DNA from: Candidatus Polarisedimenticolaceae bacterium
Lineage (GTDB): Bacteria > Acidobacteriota > Polarisedimenticolia > Polarisedimenticolales > DASRJG01
Reading direction: 5' to 3'
DNA length: 64,000 nucleotides
NCBI GenBank assembly: GCA_036376135.1
Contig: DASVAW010000045.1
Location: 1 to 64,000, forward strand
Shown: in pieces, positions 48,763 through 57,236 of the stretch
Layout of the letters: the number at the start of each line of letters is the position of its first letter
Position numbering within the stretch: position 1 is the stretch's first letter
The notes under the pieces: model-generated
Seen by the model: the letters and a program-made list of their open reading frames with translations, nothing else
Database searches by the model: none
Told to the model about the DNA's origin: nothing
Program-made: the position numbers and the translations under genes

Positions 48763-49451
48763 GCCTCCCCCCGCCTCGCCTTGCGGTTGAACGGCCACAG
48801 GCGACGCCATCGCGCGAAACGCTCGACGAACGCACGTTCCTCGTCGGTGAAGGTATCCGGGGCGAGCAGCGCCTTCCACTTGAGGAGCGCCGCGCGGTCG
48901 GCCGCGGCGAGGAGCCGGAACGGCACGCCCCGGGGATCGAGCCGCAACGCCGCCGCGAGGTCCACGACGACGAGGCTGCCGTCCGCGCGCACGAGGACGT
49001 TCTCCCGCCCCCGCAGGTCGTTGTGGACGAGCCCCCGCGCGTGAAGGCCGGAGACGAGCGCGCGCAGCTTCTCGACGTAGCCCGCCCCGCGCTCGAACCG
49101 GTCGGGGGCGAACGCGAGCTGCTGTCCGTCGATCCTCTCGATCGCGATCGCGTGCGCGTCCACCCTGCCGAAGAAGCGCGGCACGCCCTCGACCCCCTCG
49201 AGGTGCCGGTACGCCGCGGCCTCGCGCCCGATCTGGACGCGGCCGAGCAGGCGCGTCCACCACGGTTTCGACGCGAAGTCCTTCACGACCATCGCCCCGT
49301 CGCCGAGGTCCACGAGGAGCAGATCGGCCTTGTTGGAGGCGCCGCGGTGGAGCACGCCGACCGTCGCCGCCGCGATCTCGGCCCGTCTCGGGACGCGTGG
49401 TACCGTGTGCGGGCTCGAGGTGTTCAATGCAGCCAATCTCAACGCACGCAA
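48759..49451 (-). CDS. small protein kinase-fold enzyme, Kdo/heptose-kinase or RIO-like (copy A)
   Basis: 230 residues. Kinase elements: Lys57 in GAMVVKDFASKPWW, Glu77 in GREAAAYRHLEG, catalytic loop LVHNDLRGRENVLV with Asp145 and Asn151, and LVVVDLAAALR with metal Asp164 (DLA in place of DFG). Closest by pattern to LPS core kinases (WaaP/KdkA) and RIO1-type kinases. Its place beside a GT2, a LAB_N and an ArnT-like gene suggests phosphorylation of a lipid A core sugar. TTG at 49451 is far upstream of the fold; several TTG codons lie in the first 10 codons, so the start is uncertain. Confidence 0.7.
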   Translation of the reverse strand: MRALRLAALNTSSPHTVPRVPRRAEIAAATVGVLHRGASNKADLLLVDLGDGAMVVKDFASKPWWTRLLGRVQIGREAAAYRHLEGVEGVPRFFGRVDAHAIAIERIDGQQLAFAPDRFERGAGYVEKLRALVSGLHARGLVHNDLRGRENVLVRADGSLVVVDLAAALRLDPRGVPFRLLAAADRAALLKWKALLAPDTFTDEERAFVERFARWRRLWPFNRKARRGEA

Positions 49452-49460
49452 AGGGTTACA

Positions 49461-50144
49461 GTGAGTCGAGGACCGGCCGAGTCTAGCACAGCGTGGGAGG
49501 CGCTCCTCGGGCGCACCCTCCCCCGGCGGGTCGTTCCCGGGCGCAATCGGACCAAGGCCGACGTCTCGTTCTACGACCTCGACGGCCGCCGCGTGGTCGT
49601 GAAGTCGTACGCGGCGCGACCCTGGTGGGTCCGCGCGTCACTCGGCCGCTGGCTGATCGCCCGCGAGTGTCGCGCGTACGTCGCCGCCGGCGGCGCCGCG
49701 GGCCTGCCGCGCCTGCACGCCCGCCCGGCGCCGTCGTCGCTCGTCCTCGAATGGGTCGACGCGGAGCCGCTCTCCTCCCTCGGAGCGACGCGCCTGGACC
49801 CCGCGGTGTTCGACCGGCTCGACGCGATCGTCGCGGCGCTCCACGCCCGCGGTGTCGCCCTCGGGGATCTGCACCACCGCGACGTGCTCGTGGGGGCCTC
49901 CGGCGTCTTCGTGGTCGACCTCGCGACGGCGTGGGTGCTCGGGCCGCGCCCGGGGCGGTGGCGCCGCTTCCTGTTCCGCCGCCTCTCGATGCAGGACCGG
50001 CTCGCCGCGGCGCGGCTGCGGGCCCGGTTCACCGGGATCTCCGAGGAGCAGGCCCTCGCCTCGGTCCCCAAGGAGGCTCTCGTCTGGCACGCGCGCGGCC
50101 GCGCGCTCAAGCGCGCCTTCGACCGGATCCGTGGCCGACGCTGA
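49461..50144 (+). CDS. small protein kinase-fold enzyme, Kdo/heptose-kinase or RIO-like (copy B)
   Basis: 227 residues, a divergent paralogue of the neighbouring gene: Lys48 in RRVVVKSYAARPWW, catalytic loop ALGDLHHRDVLVGASG with Asp136, and FVVDLATAWVLG with Asp153. The metal-binding Asn of copy A is replaced by Asp141, so its activity may differ. The N-termini of the two genes share the order NRTKAD-strand-VVVK-PWW. GTG start; only nine bases separate it from the divergent copy A start, so the two may share a promoter region. Downstream comes an isoprenylcysteine methyltransferase-like gene. Confidence 0.7.
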   Translation: MSRGPAESSTAWEALLGRTLPRRVVPGRNRTKADVSFYDLDGRRVVVKSYAARPWWVRASLGRWLIARECRAYVAAGGAAGLPRLHARPAPSSLVLEWVDAEPLSSLGATRLDPAVFDRLDAIVAALHARGVALGDLHHRDVLVGASGVFVVDLATAWVLGPRPGRWRRFLFRRLSMQDRLAAARLRARFTGISEEQALASVPKEALVWHARGRALKRAFDRIRGRR

Positions 50145-50172
50145 TAGACTCGGCCGCGCGGAGGACAAGACG

Positions 50173-50802
50173 TTGTCGGAAGAGAGCTACAACAAACCGC
50201 TCGGCATCGCGCGCCTGATCGCCCTCTGGATCCTGATCGGGGTCCTGGTCGTCCTGGCGAAGCCCACGCCGCTCGGCGTCACCGTCGGCTTCGTGATCGC
50301 GGCCGCCGGCGAGGCGGTGCGTTTCTGGGCCGCGGGGCACCTCCTGAAGACGAAGGAGCTGATCACCTCCGGCCCGTACCGGTACACGCGCAACCCGCTC
50401 TACTTCGGCCGGTTCCTGATCTTCACGGGCCTTTGCATCATGGCCCAGATGCCGTACGGCGCGAACTGGGCGGTCCTGGTCCTCGGTTACGCCGTCTTCT
50501 TCGGTTACTACATGCCCCGGAAGGAACGGGTCGAGCCGGCGCGCCTGAAGGCCGAGCACGGCGCCGCGTTCGAGCGTTACTTCGCGGCGGTCCCCGCCCT
50601 GTTTCCGACCCTGCGCCCCTACGATCAGCCCTCCGCGGGGGGATGGTCGTCGGACCGGATGCTCCGCAACCGCGAGCACTGGATGGTGATCGGGATCCTC
50701 GTGATCTCCGCCGTGCTTCTCGTGAAGGCGTACCGCGTGCCCGCACCCGCCCCCGGCGACCCGGTGCCCGTCGAGACCTCGTCGACCCTCAGCGCCCGTT
50801 GA
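50173..50802 (+). CDS. isoprenylcysteine carboxyl methyltransferase-like membrane protein
   Basis: 209 residues with about five transmembrane helices. The ICMT/PEMT signature is ELITSGPYRYTRNPLYFGRF (G-P-Y-x-x-x-R-N-P-x-Y), followed by VEPARLKAEHGAAFERYFAA, the E-x-x-L-x-x-x-F-G-x-x-Y type motif. The family uses SAM to methylate small hydrophobic or membrane-associated acceptors; many bacterial members act on lipids or small molecules rather than prenylated protein. TTG start at 50173 is supported by GGAGG (50160-50164) eight bases upstream; a GTG at 50131 overlapping the kinase is the alternative. Overlaps the ArnT-like gene on the other strand by 14 bp. Confidence 0.8.
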   Translation: MSEESYNKPLGIARLIALWILIGVLVVLAKPTPLGVTVGFVIAAAGEAVRFWAAGHLLKTKELITSGPYRYTRNPLYFGRFLIFTGLCIMAQMPYGANWAVLVLGYAVFFGYYMPRKERVEPARLKAEHGAAFERYFAAVPALFPTLRPYDQPSAGGWSSDRMLRNREHWMVIGILVISAVLLVKAYRVPAPAPGDPVPVETSSTLSAR

Positions 50803-52369
50803 AGAAGGCGTGGGCGACGTTGTCGCCCACCGCACGCTCGACGAGCGGGTCGACGTCTCCGAGGACCTCGCGCAGCGACGCGAGGTGCGGATCCTCGACC
50901 ACGACGATCACCGGCTCGGGGCCGTTCCAGAGCGCCCGCAGCGCCTCGGCCTCGCCGACGATCGACGTCTCCCGCCCGAGGTAGTAGCCGTATTCGGCGC
51001 GCCAGTTCCAGAACCGCCAGCCCACGAGCTTCGCGTTCGCCGGCGTGCGCGCCGACACTTCCTCGCAGAACGGCCTCGCCGACTTGAAGACGTCGACCGC
51101 GGGGAGCGCGAGCGCCGCCGCGCCCAAGAGGAAGGCCGCGACCGCCGCCAGCACGGCGGCCCCGAGCGCCTCGCGTCGTCGCCAGGCGACGGCGATCGCG
51201 ATCCCACCGAGCAGGGCGACGGCCCCGAGCGCGCGCGCCGCGTGCGCGACCTCGGGGTAGCGGGCCGGAAGTTTCGCGATCGCCGCGAACGCACCCGCGA
51301 GGAGCAGCACGCCGAGCACCGCGGCGATCCCGCGCAGGGCGATCGCGCGCCGCGCGGGGAGCCGGTGCTCGAGCCAGGAAACGACGACCCCCGAGGCGAG
51401 GGCGGCGACCCCGCCCGCGATCGGGAGGATGTACGGGCTGCGCTTGCTCTCCGAGAGGGAGAAGAACAGGACGATCCCCGCGATCCAGCACCAGGCGAGC
51501 CGGTCGAGCCGACGCTCGTTCGCGTCGCGCCCCGGGAGGCCGATCGCGAGCGGAACGAGCCACGCCCACGGCGCCATGTCGATCCAGAAGTACTTGAGGT
51601 AGTACCAGAAGGGCTCCGCGTGGTCCCACGCGTTCCGGAACCGGGTGAAGTTCTGCCGGATCAGCACCTCGTGGAGGACGTCGGCGTGCCCCCCCGCGGC
51701 GAGGGCGACGTACCACGGCGCGGCGACCGCGACGGCGACCGCTCCCCCCAGCAGCACGTGGAGACGGAACAGCTCCCGCAGCCGACCGGTCGTCGCCGCG
51801 TAGAGGGCCAGCGCGAGCCCCGGACAGATCCACGTCACGGGCCCCTTCGCGAGGAAGCCGACTCCCGCCGCGACCCCGGCGAGCACCCAGCCCCGGGTCG
51901 CGGAGAGGCCGTGATCCCACACCCGCGTGACCGGGACGATCACGCCGAGGGTCGTGACGGCGACGAAGAGGTCCATCTGCACCGAGCGCGATCCCCAGAA
52001 GACCATGTACGTCGACGCGAAGAGCAGGCCCGCGATCCTCGCGCGGCGCGCGCCCGCGTACGGGAGGACCAGTTGCCACGCGAGCAGGGTCCCGGCGATC
52101 CCGAAAAGCGCCGAAGGCAGGCGCAGCGAGAACTCGTTCACTCCGAAGGTCGCCACTCCGGCGACGCGCGCGAGCCAGTAGAAGAGGATGGGCTTCTCGC
52201 CGAACGGCATGCCGTTGACGTAGGGGACGAGCCACTCCCCCCGCGCCGCCATCTCGCGGACGGCCTCGCCGTAGATCGGCTCGTTCGGGTTCCAGAGATC
52301 GCGTGCGCCGAGGGCGGTGAGGAACAGGATCGCCGAGATCGCGACGAGGATGCCCGCGTCCCGCCTCAC
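50789..52369 (-). CDS. ArnT-like (GT83) membrane glycosyltransferase
   Basis: 526 residues with about 11-12 transmembrane helices. The N-terminal loop reads DLWNPNEPIYGEAVREMAAR and PYVNGMPFGEKPILFYWLAR, matching the first periplasmic loop of ArnT/PMT-type GT-C enzymes (here N-P-N-E-P instead of D-E-x-R). Such enzymes transfer sugars from undecaprenyl phosphate to lipid A or to glycans at the periplasmic face of the inner membrane. GTG start overlapping the msbA-like stop (GTGA). A C-terminal soluble domain (about 435-526) is present as in ArnT. Confidence 0.85.
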   Translation of the reverse strand: MRRDAGILVAISAILFLTALGARDLWNPNEPIYGEAVREMAARGEWLVPYVNGMPFGEKPILFYWLARVAGVATFGVNEFSLRLPSALFGIAGTLLAWQLVLPYAGARRARIAGLLFASTYMVFWGSRSVQMDLFVAVTTLGVIVPVTRVWDHGLSATRGWVLAGVAAGVGFLAKGPVTWICPGLALALYAATTGRLRELFRLHVLLGGAVAVAVAAPWYVALAAGGHADVLHEVLIRQNFTRFRNAWDHAEPFWYYLKYFWIDMAPWAWLVPLAIGLPGRDANERRLDRLAWCWIAGIVLFFSLSESKRSPYILPIAGGVAALASGVVVSWLEHRLPARRAIALRGIAAVLGVLLLAGAFAAIAKLPARYPEVAHAARALGAVALLGGIAIAVAWRRREALGAAVLAAVAAFLLGAAALALPAVDVFKSARPFCEEVSARTPANAKLVGWRFWNWRAEYGYYLGRETSIVGEAEALRALWNGPEPVIVVVEDPHLASLREVLGDVDPLVERAVGDNVAHAFFNGR

Positions 52370-54195
52370 TCCGGCGCCTCCTCGAACTGGAGCGCGTGGA
52401 GGCGCGCGTAGACCCCGCCTCGCGAGATCAGCTCCCGATGGGTCCCCTGCTCGACGATCCTCCCCTCCTCCATCACCAGGATGCGGTCGGCGCGGCGGAT
52501 CGTCGCCAGCCGGTGCGCGATCACGACCGAAGTGCGCCCCTTCATCAGCTCCTCGAGGGCCTGCTGCACGGCCGTCTCGGATTCGCTGTCGAGGGCGGAG
52601 GTCGCCTCGTCGAGGATCAGGATCGGCGGGTCCTTCAGCAGCGCCCGCGCGATCGTGAGGCGCTGGCGCTGCCCCATCGACAGGCGCGCCCCGCGCTCCC
52701 CGATGACGGTGTCGTACCCCTCGGGGAGGTTCTCGATGAACGCGTGGGCGTGCGCCGCTTTGGCCGCCTCGACGACCCTCCCGATCGGGACGTCCGCGCG
52801 TCCGTAGGCGATGTTCGCGCGCACGGTCTCGTTGAACAGGACCGTCTCCTGGGTCACGAGGCCGATCTGCGTCCGCAGCGACGCGAGCGTGGCCGAGCGG
52901 AGGTCGACGCCGTCGATCGAGACCCTCCCCGCGGTCGGGTCGTAGAAACGCGGGACGAGGTTCGCGAGGGTGGACTTTCCCGATCCCGAGGAGCCCACGA
53001 GCGCGATCGTCTCCCCCTTCCGGATGGTGAGGTCGATCCCGTCGAGGACCTTCTCGTCGTCGTAGGCGAAGTCGACGGCTTCGAAACGGATCTCGCGGGC
53101 GAACGGCGGCAGCGGCGCCGCCCCCGGCCCGTCCTGGATCTCGCTCTCCCGGTCCATCATGTCGAACACGCGCCTTGCCGCCGCGATCGCCTGCTGCAGG
53201 TCGGTGTTGAGCGTGTTCAGCCGCCGAAGCGACATGAAGAGGTAGCCGAGCGAGCCGAGGATCACGAGGACGTCGCCGCCGTCGACCCGCCCCTTGGCGA
53301 CCTGGCGTCCCGCGTACGCGAACAGCGCGGCCCCCGCGGCCCCTCCGAAGATCTCCATGACCGCCGGCGCGAGCGCCACCGCACGGGCCGCCTTGAGGTC
53401 GGCCCGCAACATGCGGTCGAGGGTGGCGCGGAAGCGGCCGATCTCGAACCGCTCCATCGCGAACCCCTGGACGACCTTCGCGCCGGTCACCGTCTCGGTG
53501 AGCAGGCTCGCCGTCTCGCCGAGGGTCTCCTGGGAGCGGGTCGCGGCCTTGCGCAGCCGCCTGGACAGGCGCACGAGCGGATAGGCCAGAAGCGGCAGGG
53601 CGACGAGGGCGACGCAGGTCAGCTTCCAGTCCTGGAGGAGCGCGAGGGCCAGCAGGAGCGGAATCTGCGAGGCGACGCGCACGAAGTCGGCGAGAACGTC
53701 CGTCACCACCTTCTGGAGCCGGGCGACGTCGGCGAGCACCCGCGACAGGATCGCGCCGGTCGGGTTCGCCTGGAAGAAGCGCAGCGACTGGTGGGCGATC
53801 GATTCGTAGAGGTCCGCTCGGAGGTCGCGGATGACCGAGGCCCCGGAGCGCATCACGAGATACTGGCCGAAGTAGATGAAGACGGCCCGGACGACGAAGA
53901 TCACGAACAGGAGGAGCGGCACCTCGACGTACGCCCGGTCCTTGGCCCAGGCGAGGATCCGGTCGGTGGGGACCGCGCGCTTGACGGTCTCGAGGATGTC
54001 GAACCCCGCGGGGCGGGGTGCCGTCGACACCGCGGCCGCGGGCTCGCCGAGCTTCAGGACCTCGTTGCTCAGGGGCTTGAGGGTGCCGATGACCGCCGTC
54101 ATCAGCGCCCCCGCGAGCAGCAGGAAAACCGACGCCAGGATGAAGCGCCCGAGGTACGGGCGCATGTAGCCGAAGATCCGGCGAAGTTCCTTCAC
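52366..54195 (-). CDS. MsbA-like lipid A/glycolipid ABC exporter
   Basis: 609 residues: an N-terminal six-helix ABC exporter membrane domain (ILASVFLLLAGALMTAV, FVRVASQIPLLLALALL) and a C-terminal ATPase domain with ETIALVGSSGSGKSTLANLV (Walker A), ARLSMGQRQRLTIARALLKD (signature) and PPILILDEATSALDSESETA (Walker B plus D-loop). Length and order match MsbA, which flips lipid A across the inner membrane; other multidrug/lipid exporters have the same domain layout. The open frame extends to 54294, but I start at the GTG at 54195, seven bases after a TATAAT box, because the extra N-terminus has no family match. Co-transcribed with the ArnT-like gene. Confidence 0.88.
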   Translation of the reverse strand: MKELRRIFGYMRPYLGRFILASVFLLLAGALMTAVIGTLKPLSNEVLKLGEPAAAVSTAPRPAGFDILETVKRAVPTDRILAWAKDRAYVEVPLLLFVIFVVRAVFIYFGQYLVMRSGASVIRDLRADLYESIAHQSLRFFQANPTGAILSRVLADVARLQKVVTDVLADFVRVASQIPLLLALALLQDWKLTCVALVALPLLAYPLVRLSRRLRKAATRSQETLGETASLLTETVTGAKVVQGFAMERFEIGRFRATLDRMLRADLKAARAVALAPAVMEIFGGAAGAALFAYAGRQVAKGRVDGGDVLVILGSLGYLFMSLRRLNTLNTDLQQAIAAARRVFDMMDRESEIQDGPGAAPLPPFAREIRFEAVDFAYDDEKVLDGIDLTIRKGETIALVGSSGSGKSTLANLVPRFYDPTAGRVSIDGVDLRSATLASLRTQIGLVTQETVLFNETVRANIAYGRADVPIGRVVEAAKAAHAHAFIENLPEGYDTVIGERGARLSMGQRQRLTIARALLKDPPILILDEATSALDSESETAVQQALEELMKGRTSVVIAHRLATIRRADRILVMEEGRIVEQGTHRELISRGGVYARLHALQFEEAPE

Positions 54196-54201
54196 GCGCG
54201 G

Positions 54202-54207
54202 ATTATA
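54202..54207 (-). promoter_or_regulatory. -10 box six bases before the msbA-like start
   Basis: Reads TATAAT on the minus strand and lies six bases upstream of the GTG at 54195. The expected transcript start would coincide with the start codon, so the msbA-like gene may be leaderless. The box is five bases from the stop of the KefB-type gene. Confidence 0.5.
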
Positions 54208-54211
54208 GGCA

Positions 54212-55918
54212 TCAGGGAAGCACTTCCCCGCGATCGCGCGCCCGATTCCTGCGCGCCTCGCGCCTGGACGCAAGCGTTCCGCCCAGCGCCGCATCCACCG
54301 TCTCGAGGAGGTCCCGGGCCTCGTCCAGGCGCGGGAGGATCACGTCGTCGGCCCCCGCGGCGATCAGCGCCTCCACGTCCGAGAGCCGTTCCCCCCGCGC
54401 GACGAGCGTCACCCCGGGATACCGGGCGCGCAGCGCCCTCACGATCCGCTCGTTGCTCGTTCCCTTGAGCAGGGAGTCCGGAATCGAGCTGATCACGATC
54501 GCGTCGGGGGCGACGCCGGCGTGTCGAAGCGTGTCCGGCTGCGCGAGGTCGCCGTAGACCGCGCGAACGCCCCGCCGCTTCAGCTCGGCGTGCACCTCGG
54601 GGTTGAAATCGACGACGAGGACGTCGCGGAGCCGCTCCGGCCGCTCCCGCGCGAGGTCGTCGAGGATCGAGCTCGCCGTCCGGAAGAACCCGAGGAGAAC
54701 GATCCTCCCCTCGGCGGGGTGCGGCGCCGCCGCCTCGGGGGCGTCCCCCAGGTCCCGCCAACCGGCCCGCTTCATCCAGGGGATCACCCGGCGCACGATC
54801 CGGCCGGAGCGGACCATCGCGAACGTCGAGGCGACCGCGAGGCCGACGAAGGCCAGCGAGACGGTCCCCGAAAGCGCGGGGCTCACGTGCCCCGCCCCGA
54901 CCCCCAGCGCCACGATCACGAGCGAGAACTCGCTGACCTGCGAGAGATTCAAGGCCGGAAGCAGGCTCGCGCGCAGCCCCTGGCGCATCGCGTGCAGCAC
55001 GGGGAAGACGGTCGCGAGCCGCGACGCGACGACGAACGCCGCGAGCCCCGCGGCGGCCCCGACGGCGCCGGCGTCCGGCCAGGGGATCCGCATCCCGAGC
55101 CCCACGAAGAACAGGGTCACGAAGAAGTCGCGCAGCGTCGTGACCTTGGTGCCGACATCGAGAGCGTACGGGAAGGTCGACAGGGCGATGCCCGCGACGA
55201 GCGCCCCCATCTCGCGCGACAGGTGCAGGAACTCCGCCAGCTCCCCCACCGCAAGGCACCAGGCGATCGCCCCGACGACGACGAGCTCGGGGACCCGCGC
55301 CACGCGGCGGAAGACGAACGGGAGCACGAAGCGGCTGACGAGGAAGGTCGCGGCGAGAAGCAAGGACGCGCGGCCGAGCGACGCCGGGATCACCCCGATC
55401 GAGAAGCTCCCCAGGCTCGGCTGCACGGCCAGGAAGAGGATCGCCGCGAGATCCTGAAGGACGAGGATCCCCAGCGTGATCCGGCCGGGAAGCGTGTCGA
55501 GCTCCCCCTTGTCGTAGAGGACCTTGACGATGACGACGGTGCTCGAGAGCGCCCCCGCGACCCCGAGGTAGAGCGCGTCCCACCCTCCCGCGCCGAGGGG
55601 GTGCCCGAGCAGGCGGAACAGGCCGACTCCGAGGAGAACGCCGGCGCCGATCTGGATGCCGGCCGCGATCGCGATCGTGCGCCCGGCCTCGAGGACCTTC
55701 TTCAGGTCGATCTCGAGGCCGATCATGAAGAGAAGGAAGATCAGGCCGAGCTCGGCGACCGCCTCGACCGACTCGGGGTGGCGGATGAGCCCGAACCCCT
55801 CGGCGCCCAGGGCGAACCCCGCCGCGAGGTAGGCGAGCAGGAGCGGCTGGCGGAGGGAGCTGGCCGCCGCGGCGAGAAGCCACGCCGCGGCGACGCAGAG
55901 GGTGAGATCGGCGAGCAC
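54212..55918 (-). CDS. KefB-type cation:proton antiporter with TrkA-N domain
   Basis: 568 residues: 11 to 12 transmembrane helices of the CPA2 family (LGLIFLLFMIGLEIDLKKVL, GALSSTVVIVKVLYDKGELD, LPALNLSQVSEFSLVIVALG) and a C-terminal RCK-like nucleotide-binding domain (VLVVDFNPEVHAELKRRGVR, AVYGDLAQPDTLRHAGVAPD). The dinucleotide loop reads GFFRTA rather than the usual GxGRxG, so binding of NAD(H) may be impaired. Exchanges K+ or Na+ for protons across the inner membrane. GTG start. Downstream of ndk with a 9-bp spacer. Confidence 0.85.
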   Translation of the reverse strand: MLADLTLCVAAAWLLAAAASSLRQPLLLAYLAAGFALGAEGFGLIRHPESVEAVAELGLIFLLFMIGLEIDLKKVLEAGRTIAIAAGIQIGAGVLLGVGLFRLLGHPLGAGGWDALYLGVAGALSSTVVIVKVLYDKGELDTLPGRITLGILVLQDLAAILFLAVQPSLGSFSIGVIPASLGRASLLLAATFLVSRFVLPFVFRRVARVPELVVVGAIAWCLAVGELAEFLHLSREMGALVAGIALSTFPYALDVGTKVTTLRDFFVTLFFVGLGMRIPWPDAGAVGAAAGLAAFVVASRLATVFPVLHAMRQGLRASLLPALNLSQVSEFSLVIVALGVGAGHVSPALSGTVSLAFVGLAVASTFAMVRSGRIVRRVIPWMKRAGWRDLGDAPEAAAPHPAEGRIVLLGFFRTASSILDDLARERPERLRDVLVVDFNPEVHAELKRRGVRAVYGDLAQPDTLRHAGVAPDAIVISSIPDSLLKGTSNERIVRALRARYPGVTLVARGERLSDVEALIAAGADDVILPRLDEARDLLETVDAALGGTLASRREARRNRARDRGEVLP

Positions 55919-55927
55919 CCGCCGACT

Positions 55928-56347
55928 TTACCGGACTTCCATCCCCCGGAAGAAGTACCCGATCTCGAACGCGGCGGTCTCGGGGGCGTCGGAGCCGTGG
56001 GTGCAGTTCCGCTCGATGTTCGTGCCGTAGAGCTTGCGCAGGGTGCCGTCCGCCGCCTTGGCGGGGTCGGTGGCGCCCATGACCTCGCGCCACTTCGCGA
56101 TCGCCTCCTCACGCTCGAGGCACATCACGACGCACGGCCCCGACGACATGAACGCCGTGAGCCCGGAGAAGAACGGCCGCTCGCGGTGCACGGCGTAGAA
56201 CCCCTCGGCCTCGGCCTTCGTCAGGTGCTGGAGGCGCATCGCGACGATGCGAAAACCCTCCTTCTCGATCCGGGCGAGCACGTGGCCCACGCTCCCGTTG
56301 GCCACGCCGTCCGGCTTCACGATCGCAAACGTCCGCTGAAGGGCCAT
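55928..56347 (-). CDS. ndk: nucleoside diphosphate kinase
   Basis: Equilibrates nucleoside di- and triphosphates through a phosphohistidine. 139 residues, standard for the family: [40 protein letters not shown], the loop [17 protein letters not shown] and [20 protein letters not shown] with catalytic His117. The ATG is 14 bases downstream of the sucD stop, with GGAGAAGG before it. Order sucC-sucD-ndk is common in bacteria and fits CoA-ligation of succinate with nucleotide equilibration. Confidence 0.97.
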   Translation of the reverse strand: MALQRTFAIVKPDGVANGSVGHVLARIEKEGFRIVAMRLQHLTKAEAEGFYAVHRERPFFSGLTAFMSSGPCVVMCLEREEAIAKWREVMGATDPAKAADGTLRKLYGTNIERNCTHGSDAPETAAFEIGYFFRGMEVR

Positions 56348-56361
56348 GGTGTCCTTCTCTC

Positions 56362-57234
56362 CTAGCGCGCCAGCGCGTTCTGGATGGCCGCCCCGATCGT
56401 CGCCGGGGTGTCGACCACGTGGATGCCCGCCTCGCGGAGGGCCTTCATCTTCTCGGCCGCCGTTCCCTTCCCGCCGGAGATGATCGCCCCGGCGTGCCCC
56501 ATGCGGCGGCCCGGAGGGGCGGTCTGCCCGGCGATGAACGAAACGACCGGTTTCTTCACGTTCGCCTTCACGTACGCCGCCGCCTCCTCCTCCGCCGTCC
56601 CGCCGATCTCGCCGATCATGACGATCGCCTCGGTGGCGGGGTCGGCGTTGAAGGCGGCGAGGCAGTCGATGAAGTTCGTCCCGTGGATCGGGTCGCCGCC
56701 GATCCCGATGCAGGTCGTCTGTCCCAGGCCGACGCGGGTGAGCTGGTCGACCGCCTCGTAGGTCAACGTCCCGGAGCGGGAGACGACGCCGACGTTCCCG
56801 GCCTTGTGGATGTGCCCGGGCATGATCCCGATCTTGCACTCCCCCGGAGTGATGATGCCGGGGCAGTTCGGCCCGATCAGGCGCGTCCTCGTCGTCTTCA
56901 CGTACGCCATCACGCGCATCATGTCCATCACCGGGATCCCCTCGGTGATGCAGACCACGAGCGGGACGTCGGCCGAGGCCGCCTCGAGGATCGCGTCGGC
57001 GGCGAACGGCGGGGGGACGAAGATCACCGACGCGTTCGCGCCCGTCTCCTTCACGGCCTTGTCGACGGTGTCGAAGACCGGGACCCCCTCGTGGCTCGTC
57101 CCGCCCTTCCCGGGGGTGACGCCGGCGACGACGTTCGTCCCGTAGGCCATCGCCTGCTTCGAGTGGAAGGTCCCTTCCTTGCCGGTGAATCCCTGGACGA
57201 GAAGGCGCGTGTGTTTTCCGACCCAGACGGCCAT
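56362..57234 (-). CDS. sucD: succinyl-CoA synthetase subunit alpha
   Basis: 290 residues. [20 protein letters not shown] (CoA-binding), [58 protein letters not shown], and the phosphorylated His247 in [19 protein letters not shown], which is the catalytic histidine. Functions with SucC in the TCA cycle to make ATP or GTP from succinyl-CoA. ATG two bases after the sucC stop, so both subunits are made in equal amounts. Confidence 0.97.
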   Translation of the reverse strand: MAVWVGKHTRLLVQGFTGKEGTFHSKQAMAYGTNVVAGVTPGKGGTSHEGVPVFDTVDKAVKETGANASVIFVPPPFAADAILEAASADVPLVVCITEGIPVMDMMRVMAYVKTTRTRLIGPNCPGIITPGECKIGIMPGHIHKAGNVGVVSRSGTLTYEAVDQLTRVGLGQTTCIGIGGDPIHGTNFIDCLAAFNADPATEAIVMIGEIGGTAEEEAAAYVKANVKKPVVSFIAGQTAPPGRRMGHAGAIISGGKGTAAEKMKALREAGIHVVDTPATIGAAIQNALAR

Positions 57235-57236
57235 CG

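Noticed and set aside
54196-54294. 33-residue N-terminal extension of the MsbA-like protein
   Set aside because: It covers the -10 box and the end of the KefB-type gene and has no similarity to exporter N-termini.
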